A DNA stretch of 31,799 bases from positions 1 to 31,799 of the forward strand of contig PLSZ01000311.1 in assembly GCA_003164305.1 (NCBI GenBank). The letters run 5' to 3'. The notes under the pieces were generated by a model. It was not told the origin of the DNA. It did no database searches and saw only the letters and a list, made by a program, of their open reading frames with translations. A program made the position numbers and the translations under genes. Source of the stretch: Acetobacteraceae bacterium. Lineage in GTDB: Bacteria; Pseudomonadota; Alphaproteobacteria; Acetobacterales; Acetobacteraceae. Below, in pieces: positions 15,701-23,898 of the stretch; within the stretch, counting starts at the first letter, position 1; every line of letters begins with the position of its first letter.

Positions 15701-18700
15701 ACCGGCACGACGATCGTGGTCGGCGGTAGCAATTTCACGAACGCCGGCACGGTCGAGATTGGCGGCACCGGCGACGCGCTGGCGCTCGTGACCAACAACT
15801 TCACCAATTCCGGCGAGATCGTCATCACCAATGGCGCATCGCTTTATATCGATGCACCGCCGGTCAATCCTTACAACGCCTCACTACCGGTCGATACGTT
15901 CAGCGATACCGGAATGATCTCGCTGGATGCCAGCAGCGCTCTGATCCTTGGCGGCACGGTCACCGACGCGGCGCTCGCCGGGATCGCGACGTCGGGCGGA
16001 TTGATCGATCTTGTCGGAACCCTGCTGAACACCGGCGGAACCTTGCTTGTCGCGCCCGAAACGTCGTACGATGATGTTCAACTGGGCGAAAATGCCCAGG
16101 CGCCTCACCTTGGCGCGTCAGCGGGGGTCATCCAGGGCGGTACTGTCATCGATCAGGGCGGTTCGCTGTCGATCGTCTCCGCCGTGCTGGATGGCGTGAC
16201 CTGGCTGGCGCCGGTCGATCTCACTGCCGCCGGCGCGAGCCTCTCGGTCATCGATGGCGGCACGCTCGCACCGCTCGCGGTTAACACAGTGACAACGATC
16301 GACCTGACCGGTGCCGGTGGTTCGTTGACCTTCGATGCCGAGACCCTGATCGATACCGTGGTCACCCTGGGCGCCGCCGGTGGCACAGTTACGTTTGGCG
16401 GTCCGATTTGGACATATGACAATTTCATTACGGTCGGCGCGACGGCCACGCCGCCGCCGATGCTCACGCTGGCATCCAGCACGACGTTGGACGCGGTGAC
16501 GCCAGGCGCCGCGGAGATCGATCTCGACGGTGACATCACCAATCAGGGGCTGATCGACGCCGCCGAAGGTAATGTCATACTGGGCCCCTATCCGCCGACG
16601 CCTTTGCCGTCGCCGCCGGACCTCGGCTGGGGCGGTGTTTTCGACATCTCCGTTTCCTACAACCCTTGGACAGTCGGCTCCCCGGTATTCGACAATCGGG
16701 GCACCATCCTGGCGATGGCCGGCCCAGGCTCGACGTTCTCGGTAGGCAACGATACCGATTTCTCGAACGAGGGCCTGATCCAGGTCGGCGACGGCGACAA
16801 ACTACTCATTAATGACTACTACTCTGAGATTTTTACCAATACCGGAACGATCGCGCTTATCTCGGGGGGCACTATCGACTTCGCGATCTCGCCGTCAAAC
16901 CTCGGCACCATCCAGTTCGCCTCGGGAACGGCCGAAACCCTGATCCTGGACTACCCCGGCACCCTCGTCACCGCCAGCATCCAGAATTTCTCCACCGGCG
17001 ACGCGATCGAGTTCGGCGACAGCCTGACCATCGCCTCGGCCACGCTGTCCAGCACCGGAACGCTCACCGCCATCACCTCCGACGGCGGCACGCACCTGAT
17101 CGCTGGCGTGACCATCGCGCCCGGCCTGGCACCCCTGCTCGCCATCGGCACGGATCCCGCCACCGGCGACTCCGCGATCCAGATCGAGGCCGGAAACACG
17201 CTGTCCTGGACTGGTGATACCGGATCGGACGTCGCGCTGGCGGCGAACTGGCAAGGCGGCGCGAACGCGTCCCCCGGTACCGCCGACGCGCTGCGGTTTA
17301 CCGCGGGAGGCGGCGGGCTGACCGGCACCGTGACGGCTCGCTCGCTGTTGTTCCAAGGGCAAAACAACTGGACGGTGACGGGTTCGCTCGCCGCTTACGG
17401 GGCGGCGACGGTCGCGGCTGACGCGGACAGTTATGGCGACCTGACCGTTGGCGCCAACGCCGCGTTGCGCAGCGGCTGGTTTACCATCGGTGACGCTGGC
17501 ATCGGCGAGCTTTCGATCGATTCCGGGGGCACCGTCATCACCTCTGGCCCCTCCGCCGTCATCGCCAGCACGGCAGGCGCGAGCGGTTCGTCGGTGGGCA
17601 TCGACGGCGCGGGTTCCAACTGGCAGGTCTCCGGCGCGCTGACCGTGGGCGACGGCGGCTCCGGCCAATTGAACCTGTCGCAGGGTGCCACGGTCAACGC
17701 GGGAAGCCTCACCGAAGGCAATCAGGCCCCCGGCGTCGGCCAGGTCTCCGTGGTCGGTGCCACTTCGTTGCTCAATCTGACCGGCGACATCACCGTGGGC
17801 GATCTCGGCACCGGCGTTCTGTCGATCCTCAGCGGCGGGCAGGTCACCGCGGCGGACATGACAGTCGGGTTGGCGGGCAGCGCGTCGGGCGCCGTGACGA
17901 TCTCCGGCGCCGGCAGCCTGCTGCGCCTGTCAGGCACGTTGGATGTCGGCACCGCCGTGGGCACCGGCGAGTTGACGATCGGTCCCTCGGCTTCGGTCAT
18001 CGCCTCGGTGGTCAATCTGCAAGGCCAGGTGGTGCTGGAGGGCGGCTTGCTCGACCCGACCGTCATCACCGTCGCGGCGGGGAACGCGCTTGGTGGGTAT
18101 GGCGCGGCTGGCGGCGATGGCGATCTGGTCGTCAACGACGGCACGTTGCTGGCGCAGGCTGGCACCAGGACGGGACAGGCGACACAGACCGTCATGGGAA
18201 CGATCGCCGGTCAGGGCGTGATGCAAATCGACGCCGGCGCGACCATGGAACTGACCGGGCCGGTGTTGCGCGACAATCCGTTGCTCGACGCCAACAACGA
18301 TGGCGCGCCGGTCGTCGTGCCGAGCTCACAAGTGGTGAATTTCGCCGCCGGCAGCGGGGCTTTGCGGCTGGACGACTTCGCCGGTTTCGCGGGCACCATC
18401 GGCGCTTTCAATTCCGGCGATACGATCGAAATTCCAGGCCTGCCCATCGCCTCCGAGACCGCGACCGGCACGATATTGAGCCTGTTCGACGCGACCCACG
18501 ATCTGCTCGGCACGATCGACTTCACCTCCGCCGCTTCGGCCGCGATCGCGGCGGGGTTCAGCACGACCACCAGCGCCGGCGCGCAATGTTTCGTGCTTGG
18601 AACCATGATCGAGACCGTGTCGGGACCTCGCGCCGTGGAAACCCTGAAGCCAGGCGATGATGTTCGCACCGTGTTGGGCAGCCCAGAACGGATCGTGTGG

Positions 18701-19198
18701 GTGGGGCGGCGGAGTGTGGCGTGCGCGAGGCATCCGAAGCCCGCCTCGGTCTGGCCGATCCGCATCGCCCGAGGGGCGTTCGGCGCGGACTTGCCGGCAC
18801 GCGACCTGTTCGTGTCGCCCGATCACGCGATTTACGTCGCCCCCGTATTGATCCCGGCGAAACTGCTGGTCAACGGCACGTCGATCCGACAGGTCCAGCA
18901 CGGCCACGTGGTTTATCATCACATCGAACTGAGCCGCCATGATGTCGTGCTGGCCGAGGGTTTGCCGGCTGAGACCTATCTCGACACCGGTGACCGGGCG
19001 AGCTTCGCCGGCGGGCCGGTGACCGAATTGTATCCAAACTTCGCCGCGCGGACCTGGGAGATGCGAGGTTGCGCTCCGCTGGTCCTGACCGGCGAGATTC
19101 TCGATGCGACACGAGCGAGACTGGCCCAGATCGCGGACCGCGGTTTAACCAGGTGCGATGACGTCCCCTCGGAACGTTTAACTGTCACAAAAACTTAA
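12683..19198 (+). CDS. Giant beta-strand repeat surface protein ending in a Hint autoprocessing domain
   Basis: This 2,171-residue frame continues the product begun at 11938; its GTG at 12683 is only the first possible start after a TAA at 12674. Residues 1-590 are loose repeats of the type 'NTGTI.LGGT..' (for example two TNAGWIG.QN units). Residues 595-859 and 860-1113 are two long tandem units. Residues about 1515-1570 repeat the opening motif (LSWTGDTGSDVALAANW). Residues 1601-1800 hold about four 50-residue T5SS/PEP-CTERM-associated-type repeats. The end is a Hint domain (Hint_2 type): Cys1969 in QCFVLGTMIET, VETLKPGDDV, then DLFVSPDHAIYV and LLVNGTSIRQ. Hint domains cleave at the cysteine by an N-to-S acyl shift. 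No autotransporter barrel or LPXTG-like anchor is present. An adhesin or matrix role is inferred. Confidence 0.85.
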   Translation: MPFDNTGVIEVAAGAVVNLAANQVTPDGLGTLRIGGRFLLQGNLDNIGSTITVAPGGSFDQLTLDGTLEGGTIVSQGGTLIGNGTLAGVTSVGTFDVTGFWMVDGATQFEADATGPAAIQMTNGQLEFLTTRTLDNLVITAAGSDIIEAEFGTLTLDPTVTLISNAATVSFEGTVVNQGSIEATSAADTLYLNLGFTNAGWIGIQNGAALNGTLANTGTIVLGGEKSSLTVYDTGLNQGSIDVTGSDDVISLGTSFTNAGWIGVQNSSTLIVGVYSGSPGGVINTGTIALGNSSTSLVLYGSQSLANLGGITGVGANLIVGGTLDNTGGTLILAPNATFGALNIGSPDGVVQGGTVINDGGTFTPGVGFGGILSDLTWRGPLDLTSAALQVNDVLFQSEDGGSPGNVVLNDSRLYVLDGGTLDGVSLIASGGTSQIVGQDRQWGDNFFLTLGTTATIDVTSGSSLSLHGTTVTNLGTIDATGPGAVAIVQSYYDGRAVSFVNAGLVNITNGGVFQFLATADQQGSSFLSQTIDNSGLIEIASGGTFDVGAYMSGITNTGTINLNGATSTLKLEGTVIAAALDLVTGDGVLAIDGLYDNTGETLTIGPSGPYSTLSLPGKIIGGTIDAQGGTVLFNGGTLDDVVWDGPLILGGPQNDSLYVANGLSIVPDGGGPSIITLSGTNSVLLDFLGSGSLYDLDLTDQVASATIVNAGSMLFDTATTLSVAAGTNEALFLNIATLINDGTIANTLATGSTITISGSSFVNDGTIELSGAGNALVINTPSFSNAGEILVSNGASLFIDAASNWAGIYSSPSTGVFDTSGTIALDGSSSLILGGTVTEANLASITTSGGLVGLAYFGLLENTGKTLEVGAGDAIGTLSVSGTIQGGTIDAQAGAVQFRGGTLDDVVWDGPLVLGSIGDSLNVTDGFQIDPTGGGQRVVTLSGNGSGFSDDESLNDVLLTDQAAFASINAPTLDAASTLTVAALTAGTLGLSGLINDGLIANTLSTGTTIVVGGSNFTNAGTVEIGGTGDALALVTNNFTNSGEIVITNGASLYIDAPPVNPYNASLPVDTFSDTGMISLDASSALILGGTVTDAALAGIATSGGLIDLVGTLLNTGGTLLVAPETSYDDVQLGENAQAPHLGASAGVIQGGTVIDQGGSLSIVSAVLDGVTWLAPVDLTAAGASLSVIDGGTLAPLAVNTVTTIDLTGAGGSLTFDAETLIDTVVTLGAAGGTVTFGGPIWTYDNFITVGATATPPPMLTLASSTTLDAVTPGAAEIDLDGDITNQGLIDAAEGNVILGPYPPTPLPSPPDLGWGGVFDISVSYNPWTVGSPVFDNRGTILAMAGPGSTFSVGNDTDFSNEGLIQVGDGDKLLINDYYSEIFTNTGTIALISGGTIDFAISPSNLGTIQFASGTAETLILDYPGTLVTASIQNFSTGDAIEFGDSLTIASATLSSTGTLTAITSDGGTHLIAGVTIAPGLAPLLAIGTDPATGDSAIQIEAGNTLSWTGDTGSDVALAANWQGGANASPGTADALRFTAGGGGLTGTVTARSLLFQGQNNWTVTGSLAAYGAATVAADADSYGDLTVGANAALRSGWFTIGDAGIGELSIDSGGTVITSGPSAVIASTAGASGSSVGIDGAGSNWQVSGALTVGDGGSGQLNLSQGATVNAGSLTEGNQAPGVGQVSVVGATSLLNLTGDITVGDLGTGVLSILSGGQVTAADMTVGLAGSASGAVTISGAGSLLRLSGTLDVGTAVGTGELTIGPSASVIASVVNLQGQVVLEGGLLDPTVITVAAGNALGGYGAAGGDGDLVVNDGTLLAQAGTRTGQATQTVMGTIAGQGVMQIDAGATMELTGPVLRDNPLLDANNDGAPVVVPSSQVVNFAAGSGALRLDDFAGFAGTIGAFNSGDTIEIPGLPIASETATGTILSLFDATHDLLGTIDFTSAASAAIAAGFSTTTSAGAQCFVLGTMIETVSGPRAVETLKPGDDVRTVLGSPERIVWVGRRSVACARHPKPASVWPIRIARGAFGADLPARDLFVSPDHAIYVAPVLIPAKLLVNGTSIRQVQHGHVVYHHIELSRHDVVLAEGLPAETYLDTGDRASFAGGPVTELYPNFAARTWEMRGCAPLVLTGEILDATRARLAQIADRGLTRCDDVPSERLTVTKT
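14465..16021 (+). repeat. Two long tandem repeat units inside the giant gene
   Basis: Unit 1 is 14465-15259 (265 residues, starting LYDNTGETL) and unit 2 is 15260-16021 (254 residues, starting LLENTGKTL). Shared landmarks are GGTIDAQ, GGTLDDVVWDGPL, LINDG.IANTL, a TNNFTNSGEI/TPSFSNAGEI step, ITNGASLYIDA/VSNGASLFIDA, and LGGTVT.A.LA.I.TSGGL. The strongest DNA identity is around the DDVVWDGPL block (14588-14624 and 15393-15429). This indicates internal duplication followed by divergence. Confidence 0.85.
17483..18100 (+). repeat. About four T5SS/PEP-CTERM-associated-type repeats
   Basis: Units begin near 17483 (TIGDAGIGELSIDSGGTV), 17642 (TVGDGGSGQLNLSQGATV), 17792 (TVGDLGTGVLSILSGGQV) and 17939 (LDVGTAVGTGELTIGPSA), a period of roughly 50 residues. 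Between them runs a G.GS.W/LL..SG.L.VG step. This pattern is known from surface autotransporters and PEP-CTERM proteins and is expected to form a beta-helix. Confidence 0.75.
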
Positions 19199-19276
19199 CC
19201 GCCGTTCCCCGCACCGCCAGATCGAGCGGGAAATTCCCTTGACCCCGCGCCGGTCTTCGCGTGATCGCCCACCGCC

Positions 19277-19295
19277 CGCCAGGTTGGCGTATTTT
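19277..19295 (+). terminator. Possible short intrinsic terminator after the giant gene
   Basis: CGCCA (19277-19281) and TGGCG (19285-19289) pair across GGT and are followed by TATTTT (19290-19295). The stem is only five base pairs, so strength is doubtful. It lies 79 bases after the Hint gene stop and before the ABC operon. Confidence 0.4.
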
Positions 19296-19352
19296 GCCGA
19301 CGCGCCCGCCAGGGTGTAAGAGGCGGCCTTTGGTTCGATCTCAGACCGGATA

Positions 19353-20450
19353 ATGACCCTGAGCGGTTCGACGCATGTTGCCACGCTGGGCGGAGCCGCC
19401 GTACGGTTGACCCAGGTCAGCCGTCGCTGGGGCGGCTTCACGGCGCTCAACGCGGTGTCCCTGCACGTGCCGGCGGGCAGTTTCACGGTGCTGTTGGGCC
19501 CGTCCGGCTGTGGCAAGACCACCTGCCTGCGAATTATCGCCGGCCTCGAAACCGCCAGCGACGGCCTCGTCGAAATCGGCGAGCGCGATGTCACGCACGC
19601 CCCACCCGCCGCGCGCGGTGTCGCCATGGTGTTTCAGTCGTACGCTCTGTTCCCGCATCTGACGGTGGCCGAGAACATCGTGTTCGGCCTCAAGGCCCGC
19701 CATGTGCCGACCGCGGAACGCACCCGCCGCCTCGGCCGCGCCGTGGAAATTCTCGGCATCGGAGCGTTGCTGCAGCGTAAGCCCGGCCAGTTGTCCGGCG
19801 GCCAGCAACAGCGCGTGGCCCTCGGCCGCGCCATCGTCGCCGAGGCGCCGGTGTGTTTGATGGATGAGCCGCTGTCGAACCTCGACGCGCAACTGCGCGC
19901 CGACATGCGGCGAGAGATCCTGGCGCTGCAACGGCGTCTGGGCATCACCATGATTTACGTCACCCACGACCAGACCGAGGCGATGGGCATGGCCGATCAG
20001 ATCGTTCTGCTGCGCGACGGACATATCGAGCAGGACGCGCCGCCCGAGCAACTCTATATGGCTCCCGCCACCACCTTCGCCGCGAGCTTTATCGGCACGC
20101 CGCCAATGAACCTGTTCCCGCTGGAACGATACGGAAGTGGCATGGTGTTGCGCGGAACGTTCGGCCCCACGGTCGCGCCACCGTGTGACGGCGCGATGAT
20201 TGGCGGGATCCGGCCGGAGCATGTGCGGCTGTCCGAGACCGGCATCCCGGCGGTCGTTCTGAGTTCAGAATATCTCGGCGCCGACACAGTGCTGTCATGT
20301 TCCGCCGGGGACGCGACCGTTCTGGTGCGGATGCCCGGACGCGCGGGGCTGTCCGAAGGTGCCACCGTCCACCTCGCCTTCGATGAACAAGTTCATTTGT
20401 TCGATGCCGCGACCGGCCGTCGCATCCCGCAACAGGAGACTGTCCCATGA
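19353..20450 (+). CDS. ABC transporter ATP-binding protein (MalK/UgpC type)
   Basis: This 365-residue ATPase of a carbohydrate-type (CUT1) importer has all the catalytic motifs: Walker A GPSGCGKTT (49-57), Q-loop FQSYALFPHL (Gln95), signature LSGGQQQR (147-154), Walker B CLMDEP (168-173), D-loop SNLDA and switch His205 in YVTHDQTEA. Residues about 240-365 form the TOBE/OB-fold domain, with GGIRPEHVRL. It would energise the two permeases encoded downstream. The start has only a weak ribosome site. Its stop overlaps the first binding-protein gene by four bases (ATGA). It is the first gene of a tightly packed operon reaching 26436. Having the ATPase first, rather than last, is less usual for this transporter class. 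Confidence 0.95.
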   Translation: MTLSGSTHVATLGGAAVRLTQVSRRWGGFTALNAVSLHVPAGSFTVLLGPSGCGKTTCLRIIAGLETASDGLVEIGERDVTHAPPAARGVAMVFQSYALFPHLTVAENIVFGLKARHVPTAERTRRLGRAVEILGIGALLQRKPGQLSGGQQQRVALGRAIVAEAPVCLMDEPLSNLDAQLRADMRREILALQRRLGITMIYVTHDQTEAMGMADQIVLLRDGHIEQDAPPEQLYMAPATTFAASFIGTPPMNLFPLERYGSGMVLRGTFGPTVAPPCDGAMIGGIRPEHVRLSETGIPAVVLSSEYLGADTVLSCSAGDATVLVRMPGRAGLSEGATVHLAFDEQVHLFDAATGRRIPQQETVP

Positions 20451-21721
20451 CCGAAACAACCCGCCGGGCGTTCGTGGCTTCCACCGCCGGGTTGGCCTTG
20501 CCAGCGATCGCCCGTGCCGCGCCGGAAACGGAAATAAATTTTTATTTTCCGGTCGCGGTCGGCGGTCCGATCACCAAAATCATCGACGGCTACGCGGCGG
20601 ATTTCCAGCGCGAGAATTCCGGCATCAAAGTCACGCCGATTTACGCCGGAACCTATCAGGACACATTGACCAAGGCGCAGACCGCGTTGAAGGCGGGCGC
20701 GGGTCCGCAAATGGCGGTGCTGCTGTCGACCGACGTGTTTTCCTTGATCGACGACGATCTGATCCTGCCATTCGACACCGTGACCAGCGATGCGGCGGAC
20801 AACGCGTGGCTCGGCGGTTTCTATCCCGCGTTCCTGAAGAATGGAGAGATCGGCGGTCACACCTGGGGCGTGCCATTCCAACGCTCGACCATCGTGCTCT
20901 ACTGGAACAAGGACCTGTTCAAGGCGGCGGGACTGGACCCGGAGCGTCCACCCGCGACCTGGTTGGAACACGCCGAGACCGCCGCGAAACTGACCACGCC
21001 CGGGGAGCGGTGGGGCACGCAAATCCCCAGCACCGGCTTCGCGTATTGGCTGTTTCAGGCGCTGGTCACCGAGGCGGGAGGAACGCTCGCGAACGCCGCC
21101 GGGACCACGACTGATTTCGCCGGCGCGCCGAGCGTGGAGGCGTTGCGCTATTGGATCGACTTAAGCGCGAAGTATCACGCGCATCCTCCGGGGGTGGTCG
21201 AATGGGGCACCACGCCGCGCGATTTCCTGGAGCAGAAAGCCGGGATGATCTGGACCACGACGGGCAACCTGTCGAACATCCGCGGCAACGCCAAATTCCC
21301 CTTCGGTGTCGCGATGTTGCCGTCGGATAAACGGCGAGGCAGCCCAACCGGCGGTGGCAATTTCTACCTGTTCAAATCGGCCAGCGAAGCTCAGAGAACC
21401 GCGTGCCTTCGTCTGCTGCGTTGGATCAGCAGTCCGGAACGAGCGGCGCGATGGGGCATCGACACCGGTTACGTCGCCACCCGGCCGGACGCGTGGGACA
21501 CACCGGCGATGCGCCAGTACGCCGCGGCCTTCCCGCCCGCCACGGTGGCGCGCGATCAGTTGCAATACGCGGTCGCCGAGTTATCGACACACGATAATCA
21601 ACGCGTCACGCAGGCGCTGAACGATCAGTTGCAGGCCGCGCTGACCGGAAAGCAGACTCCGGAAGCCGCGCTGGAGCAGGCGCAAACCAACGCGACCCGC
21701 CTGCTGCGTTCGTTTCGATAA
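20447..21721 (+). CDS. ABC transporter extracellular solute-binding protein 1
   Basis: This 424-residue family 1 binding protein is UgpB/MalE-like. It begins with a signal peptide containing twin arginines (TTRRAFVASTAGLALPAIARA), which fits a Tat-type leader, with cleavage after ARA. The mature start EINFYFPVAVGGPITKIIDG and blocks such as FYPAFLKNG, WGVPFQRSTIVLYWNKDLF and a TTGNLSNIRGNAKFPFGVAMLP region are shared with the next gene. It overlaps the ATPase gene by four bases. It should deliver solute to the permease pair. The ligand is unknown; the family commonly binds sugars, polyols or glycerol-3-phosphate-type compounds. Confidence 0.93.
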   Translation: MTETTRRAFVASTAGLALPAIARAAPETEINFYFPVAVGGPITKIIDGYAADFQRENSGIKVTPIYAGTYQDTLTKAQTALKAGAGPQMAVLLSTDVFSLIDDDLILPFDTVTSDAADNAWLGGFYPAFLKNGEIGGHTWGVPFQRSTIVLYWNKDLFKAAGLDPERPPATWLEHAETAAKLTTPGERWGTQIPSTGFAYWLFQALVTEAGGTLANAAGTTTDFAGAPSVEALRYWIDLSAKYHAHPPGVVEWGTTPRDFLEQKAGMIWTTTGNLSNIRGNAKFPFGVAMLPSDKRRGSPTGGGNFYLFKSASEAQRTACLRLLRWISSPERAARWGIDTGYVATRPDAWDTPAMRQYAAAFPPATVARDQLQYAVAELSTHDNQRVTQALNDQLQAALTGKQTPEAALEQAQTNATRLLRSFR

Positions 21722-21739
21722 TAAAGGGGAGAGTCCGTC

Positions 21740-23029
21740 ATGATCCGCCGCCGCCGACTGCTCGCCACCGCCGCCGCGTTGGCCGCGCCCGCCGTCCTTC
21801 GCGCACAACCCGTGCAGAAGCTGACGTTTTATTACCCGGTCGCCGTTGGCGGGGCACTGACCGCGATCGTCGATGGACTTTGCACCGCCTATCAAAAAGA
21901 AACCGGCGTGACGGTGGAGGCGGTGTACGCCGGCGACTACAGTCAGACCTTGATCAAAACCACGACCGCGATCAGAGGGGGCGGCGGACCGCATTTCGCG
22001 GTGCTGCTCGCGGCGGAGATGCATTCGCTGCAAGATCAGGACATCCTGGTGTCGCTCGACGAAATCGGCCTGGACGCCGATGCCCGTCAATGGCTTGACG
22101 GATTCTACCCGGCGTTCCTGGCCAACAGTCATGCCGAGGGCCAGACCTGGTCGGTACCGTTCCAGCGCTCGACAGCGATATTCTACTACAACAAAGCCGC
22201 CTTCCGCGACGCCGGCCTCGATCCCGAAACATTCCCCACCACCTGGTCCGCGCTCGCCGATACGGCCGCGAAACTTGTCAAACGCGACGCCAAAGGCGAC
22301 GTCACGCGCTGGGGCATCAAAATGGCCTCCGACCTGGGCAATGCGCAATGGACCTTCGGCGCGCTGGCCAACCAGGCCGAGCAGCCCTTGATGAACGATG
22401 CCGGCACCGAAGTTTACTTCAATCGCCCCAGGACAATCGAGGCCATGACGTTCTGGCGCGACCTCGCCAGCCAGTACCACGCCACGCCCGATGGCATGTC
22501 GAGTTGGCCGCAATTGTCGCCGGATTTTCTCTCCGGCAACACGGCGATCATCCAGCACACGACCGGCAACCTGGCGAACGTGCGCGACAAGGCGGCATTC
22601 CCGTTCGGCGTCGCCGGCCTGGCCGGAAAGAACGCGCCGCATACCGTGGTTGGCGGCGGCAATCTGTATTTCTTCAAACACGCCAGCCCCGAGGAGCGGC
22701 AAGCATCCCTGAAGTTCGCGCGCTGGGTCTCCGCGCCCGAGCGGGCCGCCGAATGGTCGATCCGTACCGGCTATATCGCCACCTCTCCCGCCGCCTATGA
22801 CACCCAGGCGTCGCAGGCATTCATCGCCAAAGTGCCGGAGGCGAACGTCGCGCGCACCTTCTTGCCGGTCGCCACCGGAGAACTGTCGGTGCATGAAAAT
22901 CAGCGCGTCTATAAAGTCCTGACCGACAACATCCAGGCCTGCCTCGGCGGGACGAAAACGCCCGCGCAATCGATGGCCGACGCGCAGACCGAGGCCGACC
23001 GGATCCTGCGGCCGTTCAAACGCACATGA
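21740..23029 (+). CDS. ABC transporter extracellular solute-binding protein 2 (paralogue)
   Basis: This 429-residue paralogue of the preceding gene starts MIRRRRLLATAAALAAPAVLRAQ, an arginine-rich, possibly Tat-type leader with cleavage near LRA|Q. Then comes LTFYYPVAVGGALTAIVDG, nearly parallel to protein 1. Other shared blocks are YAGDYSQTL, GFYPAFL, PFQRSTAIFYYNKAAFRDAGLDPETFP, TTGNLANVRDKAAFPFGVAGL and ELSVHENQRV. GGGGAGAG at 21725-21732 (preceded by AA) is the ribosome site. The stop overlaps the permease start. A second binding protein for one transporter usually widens the ligand range or provides a different affinity (inference). Confidence 0.93.
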   Translation: MIRRRRLLATAAALAAPAVLRAQPVQKLTFYYPVAVGGALTAIVDGLCTAYQKETGVTVEAVYAGDYSQTLIKTTTAIRGGGGPHFAVLLAAEMHSLQDQDILVSLDEIGLDADARQWLDGFYPAFLANSHAEGQTWSVPFQRSTAIFYYNKAAFRDAGLDPETFPTTWSALADTAAKLVKRDAKGDVTRWGIKMASDLGNAQWTFGALANQAEQPLMNDAGTEVYFNRPRTIEAMTFWRDLASQYHATPDGMSSWPQLSPDFLSGNTAIIQHTTGNLANVRDKAAFPFGVAGLAGKNAPHTVVGGGNLYFFKHASPEERQASLKFARWVSAPERAAEWSIRTGYIATSPAAYDTQASQAFIAKVPEANVARTFLPVATGELSVHENQRVYKVLTDNIQACLGGTKTPAQSMADAQTEADRILRPFKRT

Positions 23030-23898
23030 TGCGCCGGGAAACCCTCCAGGCGTATCTGTTGCTGTTGCCGGCGGTCATTCTGCTCGTCGCCTTCACGCAT
23101 TGGCCAGCGATCGAAACGCTGGTGGATAGTCTTTACGCCACCCCGCACGGCAGCCGGCCGTCGCCATTCGTGGGGCTCGATAATTACGCGGCGCTGCTCG
23201 ACGACACCGTGTTCTGGCAGGCGCTGCGCAACAACGCGGTCTATGCCGCGGCGACCATCCCTTCGGCGATCATTTTGGCGCTGTTGATGGCCCTCGCGGT
23301 CAACGGCGCGTTGCCAGGCCGGTCCTTTTTAAGGCTGGCGTATTTTCTGCCGACCATGCTGCCGATGATCGCGGTCGCCAACATCTGGATGTTCTTCTAC
23401 ACGCCCGATTACGGTCTGTTCGATCGCGTCCTGAGTTGGTTCGGCGGCGGACGGCACAACTGGTTGGGCGACACCTCCACCGCTTTGCCCGCGATGATCG
23501 CCGTCGCGGTCTGGAAGGAGGCCGGGTTCTTCATGATCTTTTACCTGGCCGCGTTGCAGACCATGCCAACCGATTTAAAGGAGGCGGCCGCGCTGGAAGG
23601 CTCCTCCCGCTGGAATTACTTTCGCCGTGTGACCATTCCGTTGCTGATGCCGACGACGTTGTTCGTGCTGGTCAACGCGGTGATCAACGCGTTCCGGGTG
23701 ATCGATCACATCGTGGTGATGACCCGCGGCGGGCCGGACAACGCGACGACGCTGCTGCTTTACTATATTTACGAAACCGGCTTCCGCTTCTGGGATACCG
23801 CGGCCGCGGCGACATTGACCATCGTGCTGCTGGCCATTCTCGCGCTGACCGCGTGGCTGCAATTCGGCGTATTGGGCCGGCGCGTTCACTACCGATGA
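23026..23898 (+). CDS. ABC transporter permease (MalF/UgpA type)
   Basis: This 290-residue inner-membrane permease has about six hydrophobic spans and the cytoplasmic EAA loop EAAALEGSSRWNYFRRVTIP at about 186-205, which docks on the ATPase. Its ATG overlaps the upstream TGA (23026-23029); a second ATG follows at once at 23029. The N terminus lacks the long extra domain of MalF, as in UgpA-like permeases. It forms a heterodimer with the product of the next gene, whose start it overlaps by four bases. Confidence 0.94.
   Translation: MMRRETLQAYLLLLPAVILLVAFTHWPAIETLVDSLYATPHGSRPSPFVGLDNYAALLDDTVFWQALRNNAVYAAATIPSAIILALLMALAVNGALPGRSFLRLAYFLPTMLPMIAVANIWMFFYTPDYGLFDRVLSWFGGGRHNWLGDTSTALPAMIAVAVWKEAGFFMIFYLAALQTMPTDLKEAAALEGSSRWNYFRRVTIPLLMPTTLFVLVNAVINAFRVIDHIVVMTRGGPDNATTLLLYYIYETGFRFWDTAAAATLTIVLLAILALTAWLQFGVLGRRVHYR

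Noticed and set aside
23436..23894. Long N-terminal extension of the second permease
   Set aside because: It overlaps the first permease in another frame, and the ATG at 23895 gives a normal-length permease with a four-base overlap.
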